Assembly (NCBI GenBank): GCA_014621425.1
Contig: JAANBB010000406.1
Coordinates: 1-36,287, forward strand
DNA length: 36,287 nucleotides
Origin: Cylindrodendrum hubeiense
Taxonomy: Eukaryota > Ascomycota > Sordariomycetes > Hypocreales > Nectriaceae
Reading direction: 5' to 3'
The position numbers and the translations under genes were made by a program. The notes under the pieces are model-generated. The model searched no databases. It worked only from the letters and a program-made list of their open reading frames with translations, and was not told the origin of the DNA. Within the stretch, counting starts at the first letter, position 1. The number at the start of each line of letters is the position of its first letter. Positions 1 to 9,357 of the stretch are shown here, piece after piece.

Positions 1-1751
1 TGGTTCTGGGGCCATCGACGGCGGGCCATTGCCGAGACAAGACCTGGGAGGCGAACTCGGCGACTCGACGGCTCGACGACTCGACGACTCGACGGGCGCG
101 TGAGCGGCGCGCGGCGCCCAGCGAACGGGAACAAAGGCAAAATAAGGCGAGCCGACCAATTGGTTCCCCCAGGATATCCCAGATATCCCGCACTAGAAGA
201 AACGGGTAAGACGAAATGCAAGAGGCTGGCTGGGCGCTCTGGAAGAAGAAGGCTGGGCGCTGATGGCTTGCGTAGGTTGGGTTTGCAGGCGCAGAAATGT
301 GATTGATGACGAGCTGTGCAAGTGGAATAGGCTCAGTGGAGGTCGTAGCCCGGCGATCGTCCGTCCCAGGCTTGATACAGCAAGGCTACTGTACAACTAC
401 GGAGCATCTGTAGCCCGCTGGAACCTCCGACTGGAGGTTTGGTTCATCGCTGGAGGCTGGAGCTGCCCAGTGGAGGGTCAAGAGCGTATAGCCGGGGGCC
501 CATATTAGGCCCTAATCCCTCTCGAGTAGTTCCACGTCTTGTCTTCAGGTGCCGACATGCCAGGCCTGAGTTTTGTTAGCAGATAGGAAAAAAACCCAAA
601 AATCAAAAATCAAAAATAAAAAATCTCCTCGGCGTTCCTCAGCGTTCCTCAGCAAGCGGGAACAAGCGGGGGCAAGAGACGAGACAGACAGGGCGTGATG
701 TTTGTTTCCATGGTGATCTGCCCTTCAGCTGAGAGGATATGGGAGGACATGAGAGGATATGGGAAAAAGTGATGCGATAAAAAAAGGACCCCGGAGTTGA
801 AGAGCTCTCTCATCTCATCCGAGCGCCAGGGCGAGAGCGAGATAGGGAGCTCGAGCCGGAGCCTGAACCTGTGCCCTGGAAAAAGCCTGGACGCACATCG
901 GACCACGAGGGAAATGGGGAGACCAGTTAGCGGGCGCGAGCGCTGAACGGTCCCGGCAGCTCCACTGCGTTTCCTGCACCGCGCTTTCTGCACCGTCCTC
1001 CGTTAGGTACACCGGCCGCCAGCGGAACCTAACCTCCACAGCCGTCCCGTAAAGCTACCTGAGTCCTCCTCCGAGGGTGCGACCCAACACGCGCCTCAAA
1101 CTCTCTCGCTCTGCTGGCGGCGGTTGCGCTGGCCGGGCCGCTGGATTGGGCTTCTCAGATGACGTGCGCGGTGGAACCTTGTTGGAACCCGAGAAATGAT
1201 CCATGGAAGTCGATGTTCAGCAGCGGCATGTACTATGTAGTGTACGGCTGTCGTGCAGTCAGACTACGAGTCCATGGTATGGATGGTAGCCGCCGCTGAG
1301 GCCAAGCGCCTGGCTTGTGCACCGACGACACAGAAGGCCCATCAGCCCACACGATTCGACGCCCCATACCACATACCTCGAGGCAAATCCAATCCCATCA
1401 TCATCTCATCTGAACCGGGCGTTGCTGGGCTGCTGCGCCGCCGGGAGTGAGAGGGAGGAGGAGGAGGAGGGCCTGAAGGGGTGTGTGAGGGAGAATTGCA
1501 TTCGGACAGCCGGTGCAGATGATCAACCAGCGACAATCGGTGATTGGGTTGGCAGCGTTTTGAGGACTGCGCATCGAGCATTGTGACTTCCAGCGTCGAA
1601 ACGAATTCGCTGTCGAGCATGGGTCAGACCGCGTCGTGGCATGATGGCGAAGGGCAGCCCCGCCGGCGCGTCCCGGCACGCATGATGACAGTCCACTTTG
1701 CGCTGCCTTCTGGGAATCCCTAGGCTGGGATGGGGCTCGCCGGCTCGGCCT

Positions 1752-1859
1752 GGGGCGGGCCTGGGGCGGCCTGGGGGGTGACCCGAGCAGAATCAGGACC
1801 CGGTACGAGGAAGAGACGACGACTAAGTCATCGGGAACCTTGGGCCTGGGGCCTGGGGG
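1752..1859 (+). promoter_or_regulatory. Two G-quadruplex-type motifs
   Basis: Positions 1752-1778 carry four G-runs of at least three separated by loops of 1, 3 and 6 bases. Positions 1833-1859 carry four G-runs with loops of 6, 3 and 3 bases. Both fit the G3+N1-7 quadruplex rule on the plus strand, about 1 kb upstream of the start codon at 2871. Folding and function are inferred only from the pattern. Confidence 0.5.
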
Positions 1860-2132
1860 CCTGGAGCTTGGGAGCCTTGCCCTGGAGACAGGCTTGACAG
1901 GGGACAAACGACACCGGGGAACCCGCCCTTGGGTGCTTGGGTCATCGGGAGAGTTGGATTGGGCCATTGCATTGGATTGCATATAGCTTTTTAAAGACCC
2001 GCCTCGCTCATGCGCCCGACCCTCTCCCACGTCTTCTCTCAACTTCCGGCTCTTCGCAGTCAGTTCGTTTTCTTCCCATTCACCACTTGCCTTTCACCTT
2101 CTTTCCATTATTCACCGAGGACCACTCTGTGC

Positions 2133-2183
2133 CTCTCTCTCTCTCTATCTCTCTCTCTCTCCCTCCCTCTCTCTCCCTCTCCC
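2133..2183 (+). repeat. CT-dinucleotide microsatellite
   Basis: A nearly pure CT repeat, with a few CCCT interruptions and one A, lies in the pyrimidine-rich leader or promoter of the downstream gene. Such tracts often lie close to transcription starts in filamentous fungi. They are also prone to length change. Confidence 0.7.
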
Positions 2184-2727
2184 CGCTACTGAAAAAGTAT
2201 TGCGCCAGTGGTTCGCCCCATTGACCCTCACTTATCGGAGACTACTGTGCGTCGACAAGCAGTAGCCTGCAGACGTAGCCGCAGCAAGTCCCAGTTAGCA
2301 AGCGAGCCAACGCATCCAAGCAAGGAAGCAAGCAAGCAAAGACGGAGAGAAAAAAAAATCCCCCCCAAGCAAAAAAGTCTACGACCCTCTGGGAAAAGAC
2401 GCACGAGATCGTCCCCGTCGGCACTGGAACCGAAACCATTTTTCACCGACCGACCGCATTTCTGAGACTCCGCTCTCCCGCCTCCCGCAGCCCGCGTTTG
2501 CAATCCCTCGCAGCTCGTCCCCCGCCTCCGCCCTGGCCTCCAGCCAAGCTCCTCCTCAATCCTTGCTTTTCTCTTTCAATTTTTTCCTCCCCTCCCCGTT
2601 CCTCGCAACTCTTCGCTGGAACGCGAACTCGGCGACCTCTCGCAAACTACTCACCAGCTTGACGTGTCTGCGTACGACCGTCAGACCTCACCCACTCTCG
2701 CCAATTCGTTCAAAGGCCCCGTCCTCG

Positions 2728-2748
2728 ATGGACCCGGCGTGTCGTTGA
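2728..2748 (+). other. Short upstream ORF in leader of the 2871 gene
   Basis: An ATG at 2728 opens a six-codon frame (MDPACR) closed by TGA at 2746-2748, 122 bases before the main ATG at 2871. It lies inside the CT-rich presumed leader. If the transcript starts upstream of it, it could lower translation of the main frame. Whether it is transcribed is unknown. Confidence 0.35.
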
Positions 2749-2870
2749 GGACTGGATCTTCGCTCTTTGCTCACTCCCCGCCACCCAATTGTCTTGGAAA
2801 TCCCTTACCCGGAATAGCCCCCCCTCACAAAGGATTAAAAAACACCGTTAACTGGTAAGAATTACACAAT

Positions 2871-5800
2871 ATGCCGCTTCGACGGCCCAGCACCTCAGAT
2901 GGCCAGTCGGTCCTATCTTCATCGCCTTCGCCGTCGCTCGGCACTAAGCGCCGTTTCCCGCTGCTCGGCCGCAAAAAGAACCGGAATTCGGAGCTGATCC
3001 GGCCCTCGACCGGCCTGTCGCTCTCATTGTCGTCGCTATCGTCGTCGTCCAAGGCCCCGTCCAAGGTCAAGAAGCCCGGCCTACGCGTGCACATCCAGGT
3101 CAAATTCGAAGGATCCCACTCCTCGGAGCACACCCGAGATTACGAAGCTTCCTCGCAGCTTATTGCTTCCGACCGCCTCTGCCAGGCGTTGCTCGCACGC
3201 CTGCAGCACTGTTCCGCCGAGCTTATCACCCGCCACGATTGCTCCGCTCTGGACCCGCTGCGCAAGCCCCATCGCGATGTCAAGCCGCTGCGCTACCGCA
3301 TCACGTATCGCGTCGAGCGAGAGGGCCTGACCCTTGTCGAAAAGTCTCTGCGCTCCTTCCAAGAGTACCCCCCGACCGCCGACGACCAACGTGAGGTCGT
3401 ATCCGCTACTGACCGCATTGTCGGCCTCTTCCTGGTCCGCCACGACCCGGGCTTCCGATGGCTCGAGTCCCCCGATACGGAGCCCGTTAACTTCGAGTCC
3501 GAGACGGTCCGGCCCTCCACCGGCCGGCCCCAGGCCATTAGCTGTGTTCCGCGATCCCGCTTCATCCACAACACCCAAGCTTTCGAGCTAGTCCCGGGTT
3601 ACACCATTGAGCTGTTCCTCCGCAGCCGCTGTGCCACCCGCTACCCGGAGAACCGCAATGCCTCCATCAAGATTGACAGTCGCCAGCCCACTCCCCTGAC
3701 CCTCCTGCTCGGCGAGGAGCTCACCACCCGTGTCTCCAACCTCGTCATCGACCCCATTGATTCCTACAAGCGTAAGTTTGACAAGCGTCACCGCTCGTGC
3801 AATGGCTTCGAGGGCAGTGGCGGCTGCCAGCACGTTGAGGATGGCGCCGTCGATATCATGGTCAAGGTGAGAAACAACCTTGGCCCCGACTACAACTATT
3901 TCTCCCAGCGCATCCAGACCAGCAAGGTCCTTTTCAACGATCCCAATGGCCGCGACTTTGACGAGTTCGCCAACTCTGTCAAGGCCAAGCTCGAAAAGGC
4001 TCGTGATATGTCCGACAAGTCGGTCCGCTCAATGGATGACCTGACCCTCCGCATCCGCGAGCTGCGCGGCAAGAACTGGTCTGTCCATGAGCCATTGACC
4101 ATCCGCCTTGACCCCTCCGTCACCTACTGCCGCCAAACCGTAGAGGCCATTATGGAGCGTCTCCAAGCCGGCATCAGCAACGTCCTGGAAGGCCACGAAG
4201 ATGCCCTAGCCATTATGACCGCTCACAAGCGTGGCCATCTCATATACGACGGCTTCCTTGACGGAGCCGGCGGTGACGACTATAATACCCCCCCTGAGAA
4301 GTACGCATCCCCCGATCTAGAGAGGAGGGCTCTCGAGGCGAAGCTCAAGGAGCGCATCCGTGCCGACATTACTATGCTATGCAAGGATACCTGCGCCCTC
4401 GACTGCACCGATGCCTTACCCAACCTGAAGCTGCGCGCCAGTGGTGCGTCGGCGGGCCCGAAAGCCAACGAGGCCCCGAGAGACAATAATGCCCTGAGAG
4501 AAGTCCGACCCTCTTCTGGACGCTCCCACTCCGAATCCGTCGGCAGCGGGCGATCTGACCACACTCTTTCTAAGAAGCAAGCCAAACCAAACCTAAGGGA
4601 CCCGTCGCAGAGGGAGCCGTCCCTGGCCCCTTCATCCATAGCCCCTTCGTCCTTGGCTCCTTCGTCACCCACTAGCCTCGCCCCGGCTGAACTGCAACGA
4701 GTTCCATCTGGAGTTGAAATGGCAAAGAAGTATGGCTACATGGCTGACTTCATCGCCGACGATGAGAACCAGTCCGAGCCCCCGTCTACCCCGAGCCTGG
4801 TGGATACTGATAGCATCAGCCCCCGCGACAGCATTGTTGCCACCCCCCAGTCCTCGCGGGCCATGCCCCAGGACCAGTCCAACGAGGGCCTGCGCATCAT
4901 TGATGATGGCAGAAGAATCATCTATGAGGAACAGTCCGACGCCGACGCCATTGCTCGCGGCGTGACGGAATTCCATCGGTACCCGGAAGATGAGCCGATC
5001 CAGCTCATCAAGGACCGACTCCCAGAGACTCCGGAGAGGAGGGCTACGCGACGATCCCTGGATACCCGCATGCCCGATCTATCTGGCAACCTAGATTCCG
5101 TTATCCACCATGCGGTTATGAGCGCCCCTGTACAAACACCAAAGAAAGAAGAAAAGCTCAAGGAGCCCGCGGTGATTCAAGCTGCCAAGATCATCCAACC
5201 CGAGGAGCCCGTCGCACCAGTTCCTATCAAGGAGACGAAACCCGAAGAACCAGTAGTAGAGCAAGCTGATGTCCCCGTTGTGACTGAGCCCGTCAAGGCT
5301 GAGATTACGCCCGAGACCGCTTTTGAGAGCTCCAAGTCCGATGAGACCGTTCCCAAGGAGGTCGCCTCTAAGGATACAGTTGCTCCCAACGCTGCCGAGA
5401 AGAGCGTGACCTCCCACGATGAACAATGGGAGATGGTCGAGGCAACTGACGCACCTCAGCCTCAGCTGCCCGCCGCTACTTTGGTGCCTGAGGAGGTCGA
5501 GGCCAACTCCAAGTCTGAGACGAGCGTTGGTACTAGCACTTCTACCCCAAGCATTCGGGAGGAGGTTGAACCCACGGAAAAGCCAACCCCTGCCATCGAA
5601 GAAGTGAGCAAGGAGTTTCAAGAAAAGACTATCGAGCCTACCACAACCGAAGAGGCAACTCTGCAGGAGACAGTTGAGCAGCAGCCTAAGGAGGCTCTAG
5701 CTGAGGTTCAGGTTGAGGTTCAGCCTGAGGTTCAGCAGAGCATTGAGGTTGAGAAGCAGGTCTCGGAGGCTGTTAAGGCGACTTCCGAAGTCGCACCTGC

Positions 5801-6869
5801 TGTCAACATCGAGCGTGAGGTTTCTCCCGAATCTGACGTAGCCGAGGAGTCCAAGGAGAACATCGCCCTAGATGACTTCCCTGAACCTCCTCATGTGCAC
5901 AACTCCCACCCCGAGTCGAAGACTGAGGAGGTCACACCCGAGGTTGAAAAGCCCAAGGAGGAGCAACCCCTAGTCCAGGAGCACCAGGAACAACCCGAAA
6001 CTACCCTCCAGGTTGAAGAGACCACCCAGCCTGAGACTGTTCGCAGCTCCAGTGACTCTGGTATCTCCATGGAGGAGCAGCCCAGGGAGGAAGAGCCCAA
6101 AGAAGAAGAGCCCAAAGATGAAGTCATCAAGGAGGAAGAATCCAAGAGCGAACAGTCCAAGGAGGAACTCCCCAAGGCAGAAGTGCCCGAGGAGAAGGAG
6201 CCCGAGGCGGTTGAGTCTCAACCAACTGTGCCGGAGGGTTCCGACATTCCCACAGAGGAGCAGAGCAAGTCTGTGATCACCGAGGAGATGGAGCAAGAGT
6301 CTACTGCTATTCTCAGCAGGCTCTCATCCCCTATGCATTCTCCCATGCTTTCTCCCATGCTCGAGCCCGTTCCTGAGGAAGATGTCTCTGAGGATGAAGC
6401 CGTTAGCGGCAGTTATTTCCCCTTGACGAGAGGAACTCCCGCTTTGCCACCTCCACATTCTGCCCCCATGGAGAAGCTCCTCACTCACGAAGATCGATTC
6501 CGCATCATCTCGGCGTTTGACGAGCTCCCGGAGCCCCCTCGTTTCGAGCGTGCCAACCTGCCGCCCGTCCTCACCCGCCCTCGCACGAACACCCTCCCAG
6601 AGCGTCGCTACTCGACAGCCCTGACGCTCGACAGCGTGCCCTTTCACAGCCCGGGCAACTCCTCTCCCGTCGACCCACCACCCAAGAGCGCTATGTTTGG
6701 CCGCCAGGCATCCGGTAACCACCGCCGCCAACCTTCCGCCGGCTGGATTGGCCTCCGCGAGCAGCGCATGCATGAAGTCGGCCTCCGCAACGCCCTTGTG
6801 CCCTACCGCTGGCGCGCACGTAACCTGGATGGCTCCAGCCGTCCTAGCACCTCGTACAGCGAGCAGTGA
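2871..6869 (+). CDS. Large intronless protein of unknown function with acidic disordered region
   Basis: A single open frame of 1332 residues. The start is fixed by an in-frame TAA at 2856-2858 just upstream of the ATG. I do not recognise a named domain. The N-terminal ~60 residues are basic and Ser-rich. Residues ~65 to ~450 look folded (mixed hydrophobic sequence, several cysteines, a conserved-looking core). From ~540 the chain is disordered: repeated APSS units near 585-600, then a very acidic Glu/Pro/Lys/Val-rich stretch from ~750 to ~1130 with repeated EEPK/EEQP units, and SPM(H/L) triplets near 1152-1165. The last ~120 residues are again Pro/Arg-rich and look conserved, ending in a basic Trp/Arg-containing tail. 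It may be a scaffold or cortical protein, but that is a guess. It is convergent with the dehydrogenase gene at 7231. Confidence 0.85.
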   Translation: MPLRRPSTSDGQSVLSSSPSPSLGTKRRFPLLGRKKNRNSELIRPSTGLSLSLSSLSSSSKAPSKVKKPGLRVHIQVKFEGSHSSEHTRDYEASSQLIASDRLCQALLARLQHCSAELITRHDCSALDPLRKPHRDVKPLRYRITYRVEREGLTLVEKSLRSFQEYPPTADDQREVVSATDRIVGLFLVRHDPGFRWLESPDTEPVNFESETVRPSTGRPQAISCVPRSRFIHNTQAFELVPGYTIELFLRSRCATRYPENRNASIKIDSRQPTPLTLLLGEELTTRVSNLVIDPIDSYKRKFDKRHRSCNGFEGSGGCQHVEDGAVDIMVKVRNNLGPDYNYFSQRIQTSKVLFNDPNGRDFDEFANSVKAKLEKARDMSDKSVRSMDDLTLRIRELRGKNWSVHEPLTIRLDPSVTYCRQTVEAIMERLQAGISNVLEGHEDALAIMTAHKRGHLIYDGFLDGAGGDDYNTPPEKYASPDLERRALEAKLKERIRADITMLCKDTCALDCTDALPNLKLRASGASAGPKANEAPRDNNALREVRPSSGRSHSESVGSGRSDHTLSKKQAKPNLRDPSQREPSLAPSSIAPSSLAPSSPTSLAPAELQRVPSGVEMAKKYGYMADFIADDENQSEPPSTPSLVDTDSISPRDSIVATPQSSRAMPQDQSNEGLRIIDDGRRIIYEEQSDADAIARGVTEFHRYPEDEPIQLIKDRLPETPERRATRRSLDTRMPDLSGNLDSVIHHAVMSAPVQTPKKEEKLKEPAVIQAAKIIQPEEPVAPVPIKETKPEEPVVEQADVPVVTEPVKAEITPETAFESSKSDETVPKEVASKDTVAPNAAEKSVTSHDEQWEMVEATDAPQPQLPAATLVPEEVEANSKSETSVGTSTSTPSIREEVEPTEKPTPAIEEVSKEFQEKTIEPTTTEEATLQETVEQQPKEALAEVQVEVQPEVQQSIEVEKQVSEAVKATSEVAPAVNIEREVSPESDVAEESKENIALDDFPEPPHVHNSHPESKTEEVTPEVEKPKEEQPLVQEHQEQPETTLQVEETTQPETVRSSSDSGISMEEQPREEEPKEEEPKDEVIKEEESKSEQSKEELPKAEVPEEKEPEAVESQPTVPEGSDIPTEEQSKSVITEEMEQESTAILSRLSSPMHSPMLSPMLEPVPEEDVSEDEAVSGSYFPLTRGTPALPPPHSAPMEKLLTHEDRFRIISAFDELPEPPRFERANLPPVLTRPRTNTLPERRYSTALTLDSVPFHSPGNSSPVDPPPKSAMFGRQASGNHRRQPSAGWIGLREQRMHEVGLRNALVPYRWRARNLDGSSRPSTSYSEQ

Positions 6870-7230
6870 GCACGGGAAACTCTGTTCACCACAACGACAT
6901 TGTTTTGATACACGATAGCTTGAATGGAAGGATCTGGGGGAGTTGCATTTTTATATGGATACAGGAAACGAAAGAGGGAATTGACGGGGCACGATATGAA
7001 TAGGTGGCCATACTGGCAATGGCGTTTGGGGTTTTTGTTGTGACAGCCGATGCACTTGTATTTTGGCGAGCATATGTCATTTGCAGCGGATTGTTCACAG
7101 CGAGATGATTATATATACCAAACATAGCTACATAGCTGCGATCGTTTATACATACCAAAGTATGCTTTTTAACATTATAATATTCTCATCTATCCTGTGA
7201 CTAGTTGGACTCTTACGAACCGAACCACCT
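6870..7230. other. Convergent intergenic spacer
   Basis: This AT-rich spacer lies between two genes that end toward each other. It should hold both 3' UTRs and their poly(A) sites. AT-rich stretches such as TATATATACC near 7110 and TATAATATTC near 7177 are present. I see no gene in it. Confidence 0.6.
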
Positions 7231-7989
7231 TTAGAATGGGACGGTAGCGCCGGTGTCATTCGTAAACGTGCCTGTCTCGCCATCTGCGCCGATGGTGGCC
7301 AAGCGACAAGCACTGATGGCACCTAGCTCGGGAGCCGCCGGTCCTTTGAAGTTGTTGAGCTTCGTGCCGCAGTGGTGAGCCGGATCAGCAATGTTGAACT
7401 TCCAGCGAGTATCCTTCTCGTGCTCGACTGCGTAGTGCAGCGCGAGCATGTTGAGCGCGGCCTTGCTGTGCGTGTAGACGCCATGATCGTGATCCCGGGC
7501 GAAGAACCCGAGGCTGGCGTCGGACTTGAGGTTCAGGCTGCCGAGGGTTGAGGAGACGAAGACGACACGTCGGGTGCCGGTGGACTTGGCAAGGAGGGGG
7601 ATGAAGGCATCGGTGACGAGGGCGGTGCCGATGACGTTGGTGTTGTAGACGGTTTGCATGCGCTCGCGAGGGGATTCAATCTCGGAACCCGAGATGGCGC
7701 TATTGTTGATGAGGACGTCTAGGCGGCCAAACTCAGCCTCGACGGTCTTGGCAGCCGCCTGGATGCTCTCGTCGGAGGTGATGTCTAGGATAAGAGTTGA
7801 TACACGCAGTCCCTTGGCCTGGAAGGGAGCTGCGGCCTCCTTGACGGCATCGGGGCGGCGGCCAGAGAGGATGATGTGGTAGTCTGGCTGCTCAGCGGTG
7901 AGCTTTTTGACAATCTCGAGGCCGATGCCCTGGTTGGCGCCGGTGACGAGGACGATAGTGTTGTCGGAGGTGACTGTAGGAGCAGACAT
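7231..7989 (-). CDS. Short-chain dehydrogenase/reductase (carbonyl reductase-like)
   Basis: A 252-residue intronless protein of the classical SDR family, an NAD(P)-dependent oxidoreductase with a Rossmann fold. The cofactor-binding TGxxxGIG motif is at residues 16-23. The NNAG position reads NNSA at 95-98. The catalytic set looks complete: Asn118, Ser146/147, and YxxxK with Tyr172 and Lys176. An Arg pair after the second strand (GRR, 43-45) suggests NADPH preference. The C-terminal part contains DPAHHCGTKLN, matching the usual PG motif region of fungal SDRs that resemble carbonyl reductases. The substrate cannot be told from sequence. No signal peptide or membrane segment is visible, so it is probably cytosolic. 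The gene stands alone, convergent with the upstream large gene, with no biosynthetic cluster around it. Confidence 0.92.
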   Translation of the reverse strand: MSAPTVTSDNTIVLVTGANQGIGLEIVKKLTAEQPDYHIILSGRRPDAVKEAAAPFQAKGLRVSTLILDITSDESIQAAAKTVEAEFGRLDVLINNSAISGSEIESPRERMQTVYNTNVIGTALVTDAFIPLLAKSTGTRRVVFVSSTLGSLNLKSDASLGFFARDHDHGVYTHSKAALNMLALHYAVEHEKDTRWKFNIADPAHHCGTKLNNFKGPAAPELGAISACRLATIGADGETGTFTNDTGATVPF

Positions 7990-8573
7990 GGTGACGAATG
8001 GTAGTTAAGTGGCGAGTAGAGATGAAGAACAAGCTGATGTGATTTTCTCAAGATGCTCAACCATAGTGAGATTCCTCGCCTGGCTTTATACCTATCCAAT
8101 TTCGGGTAATTGAACCACATCATACATCAATGAAGTCCTCGCGAGCATCGCGAATCCTAACTCCGTGGTTGACATGATTGCTCCTAAGTCCGAAGTTGGA
8201 ATAGTGCCTCGAGGCCAACCCGAGATTGGTTTCCTAATCGGGAAACCCCATCAAGTGTGGAGGAGGTCGCATTTAACCAAGGGTGCAAGCCATGGTGTCA
8301 TAAAGATCGGATCTTCATCATGCGCTTGGTCCATCAACTTTTATTACCGAGTTCCAGCCGGGATTTTGGTGCGGTTTGCGCCGGGGTCATGCTGGATGGC
8401 ACTGCATTCACGAGCCAGAGGGAACAGGTATATCAGAGGCGATCTCTTCCCACAAGAACCGACGCAGGCCCGCGCCACGTTGCGTAGTACGGGTTGCCCC
8501 CTACAAGGTGCAGTGGGCGCACTGGACGGACAAGTGTGGTAGGGATGCCGTTTCTTGGTGAGGCGTGAAGCAC
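7990..8573. other. Promoter of SDR gene and 3' flank of SLD5
   Basis: No gene is seen here. Because both neighbours are on the minus strand, the part near 7990-8150 is the SDR promoter and the part near 8573 the SLD5 3' UTR. A TATAAAG sequence on the minus strand at 8090-8084, about 100 bases before the SDR start codon, is a plausible TATA element. Confidence 0.5.
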
Positions 8574-9357
8574 TCACACGAGTTCAGCATCCCCGTCGTC
8601 CACAAGGGGCTTGGCACTTGACCACCGCAGAATGACAATGTCGCCGTTCTGTGAGGGCAATTTAATGTCGTCATCAGTGCCCATGCCTTGGACGTCCAGA
8701 TCGCGCAACAAGCGGATGAAGACGGTCGTATTCGGGTCAGGCGAGTCGATCATGCTGACGTTGCCACTGGTGTCATTGAGGTTCTGCAGCTTCTCTGGAA
8801 ATGATGAGAGGAACGAAGAGAGGTAATGGTTGTGCAAGAGAGCCTGGTGTCTCGTGGCATAGGCGATTTCTGTGGGAGAGAGCCGTCTCCTGAGTTCTTG
8901 GCTGGAAAGGTAGTGAAGCGCGTGCTTGTCGACCTATGCACAACAATGAGATGATGCCACACCGCCTGGGAGAGCAATTGGCGACTAACCTTTGCAATCC
9001 GAGCCCTGAGGTAACTCCTAACAAGGTACTTGTACCGCTCCAGTTCCGTCTGGATGACGATGAGGGCAAAGTTGGTCTTGGGATCCATGTCGCCAGTCAT
9101 CTCCTCAACCTTTTCAATCTGGGCCTTGACCCGCGAATTAACGCGATCGATCAGCCCGTCCTGGGGCCACCTGAACCAGAAAAATGAGCCCTAACTCTAC
9201 GTGGTCGTTGCGGGACGGTGCGTCCGACTTACTCTAAGAGCTCGGGTGCTGAGCGCTCGGCGACCCAGAGACGCGTCAAGCCCTGCAGGTCGCGCGTCTC
9301 TGGGGGCACAGAGTGACGGACCGGGTCGACCTGGCGGAGGATATCGTCGATGTCCAT
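8574..9357 (-). CDS. SLD5: GINS complex subunit Sld5
   Basis: Three exons, 9357-9233, 9170-8990 and 8933-8574, join in frame to a 221-residue protein. Sld5 is one of four GINS subunits; GINS, Cdc45 and MCM2-7 form the replicative helicase. Recognisable family features are the N-terminal [12 protein letters not shown], the [20 protein letters not shown] helix region (20-39), [29 protein letters not shown] (61-89) of the helical A domain, the RARIAKVDKH turn, and the C-terminal beta domain ending in a short acidic-hydrophobic tail (DDGDAELV). The C-terminal segment [13 protein letters not shown] and the final ILRWSSAK strand fit the B domain. Length matches fungal Sld5. Introns are 62 nt (donor GTAAGT) and 56 nt (donor GTTAGT). 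The start is the first ATG giving the family N-terminus, with an in-frame stop just upstream. Confidence 0.94.

Larger units (their letters stand above)
1..2870. other. Gene-free upstream region with simple repeats and CT-rich leader
   Basis: No open frame here looks like a real protein; those present have the biased composition of GC-rich repeats. The region holds an ACTCGACG-type tandem repeat near 55-96, an A-rich tract near 588-625, short direct repeats near 633-653 and 731-767, runs of GGCCTGGGG between about 1740 and 1865, and a CT microsatellite at about 2133-2183. From about 2040 to 2870 the plus strand is strongly pyrimidine-rich, as is usual for promoters and 5' leaders of filamentous fungi. 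This part is probably the promoter and long leader of the gene starting at 2871. Confidence 0.6.

Noticed and set aside
1401..2042. 213-codon open frame on the minus strand upstream of the large gene
   Set aside because: Pro/Arg/Ser-rich composition from GC-rich repeats, no domain, no splice pattern, and it overlaps the G-rich repeat block.
5091..5621. 176-codon antisense frame inside the large unknown gene
   Set aside because: It mirrors the codon bias of the sense frame; Leu/Gly-rich composition without a recognisable motif.
7231..9357. Possible biosynthetic cluster around the short-chain dehydrogenase
   Set aside because: Neighbours are a DNA replication factor and an unknown large protein; no synthase, transporter or regulator typical of a secondary-metabolite cluster.
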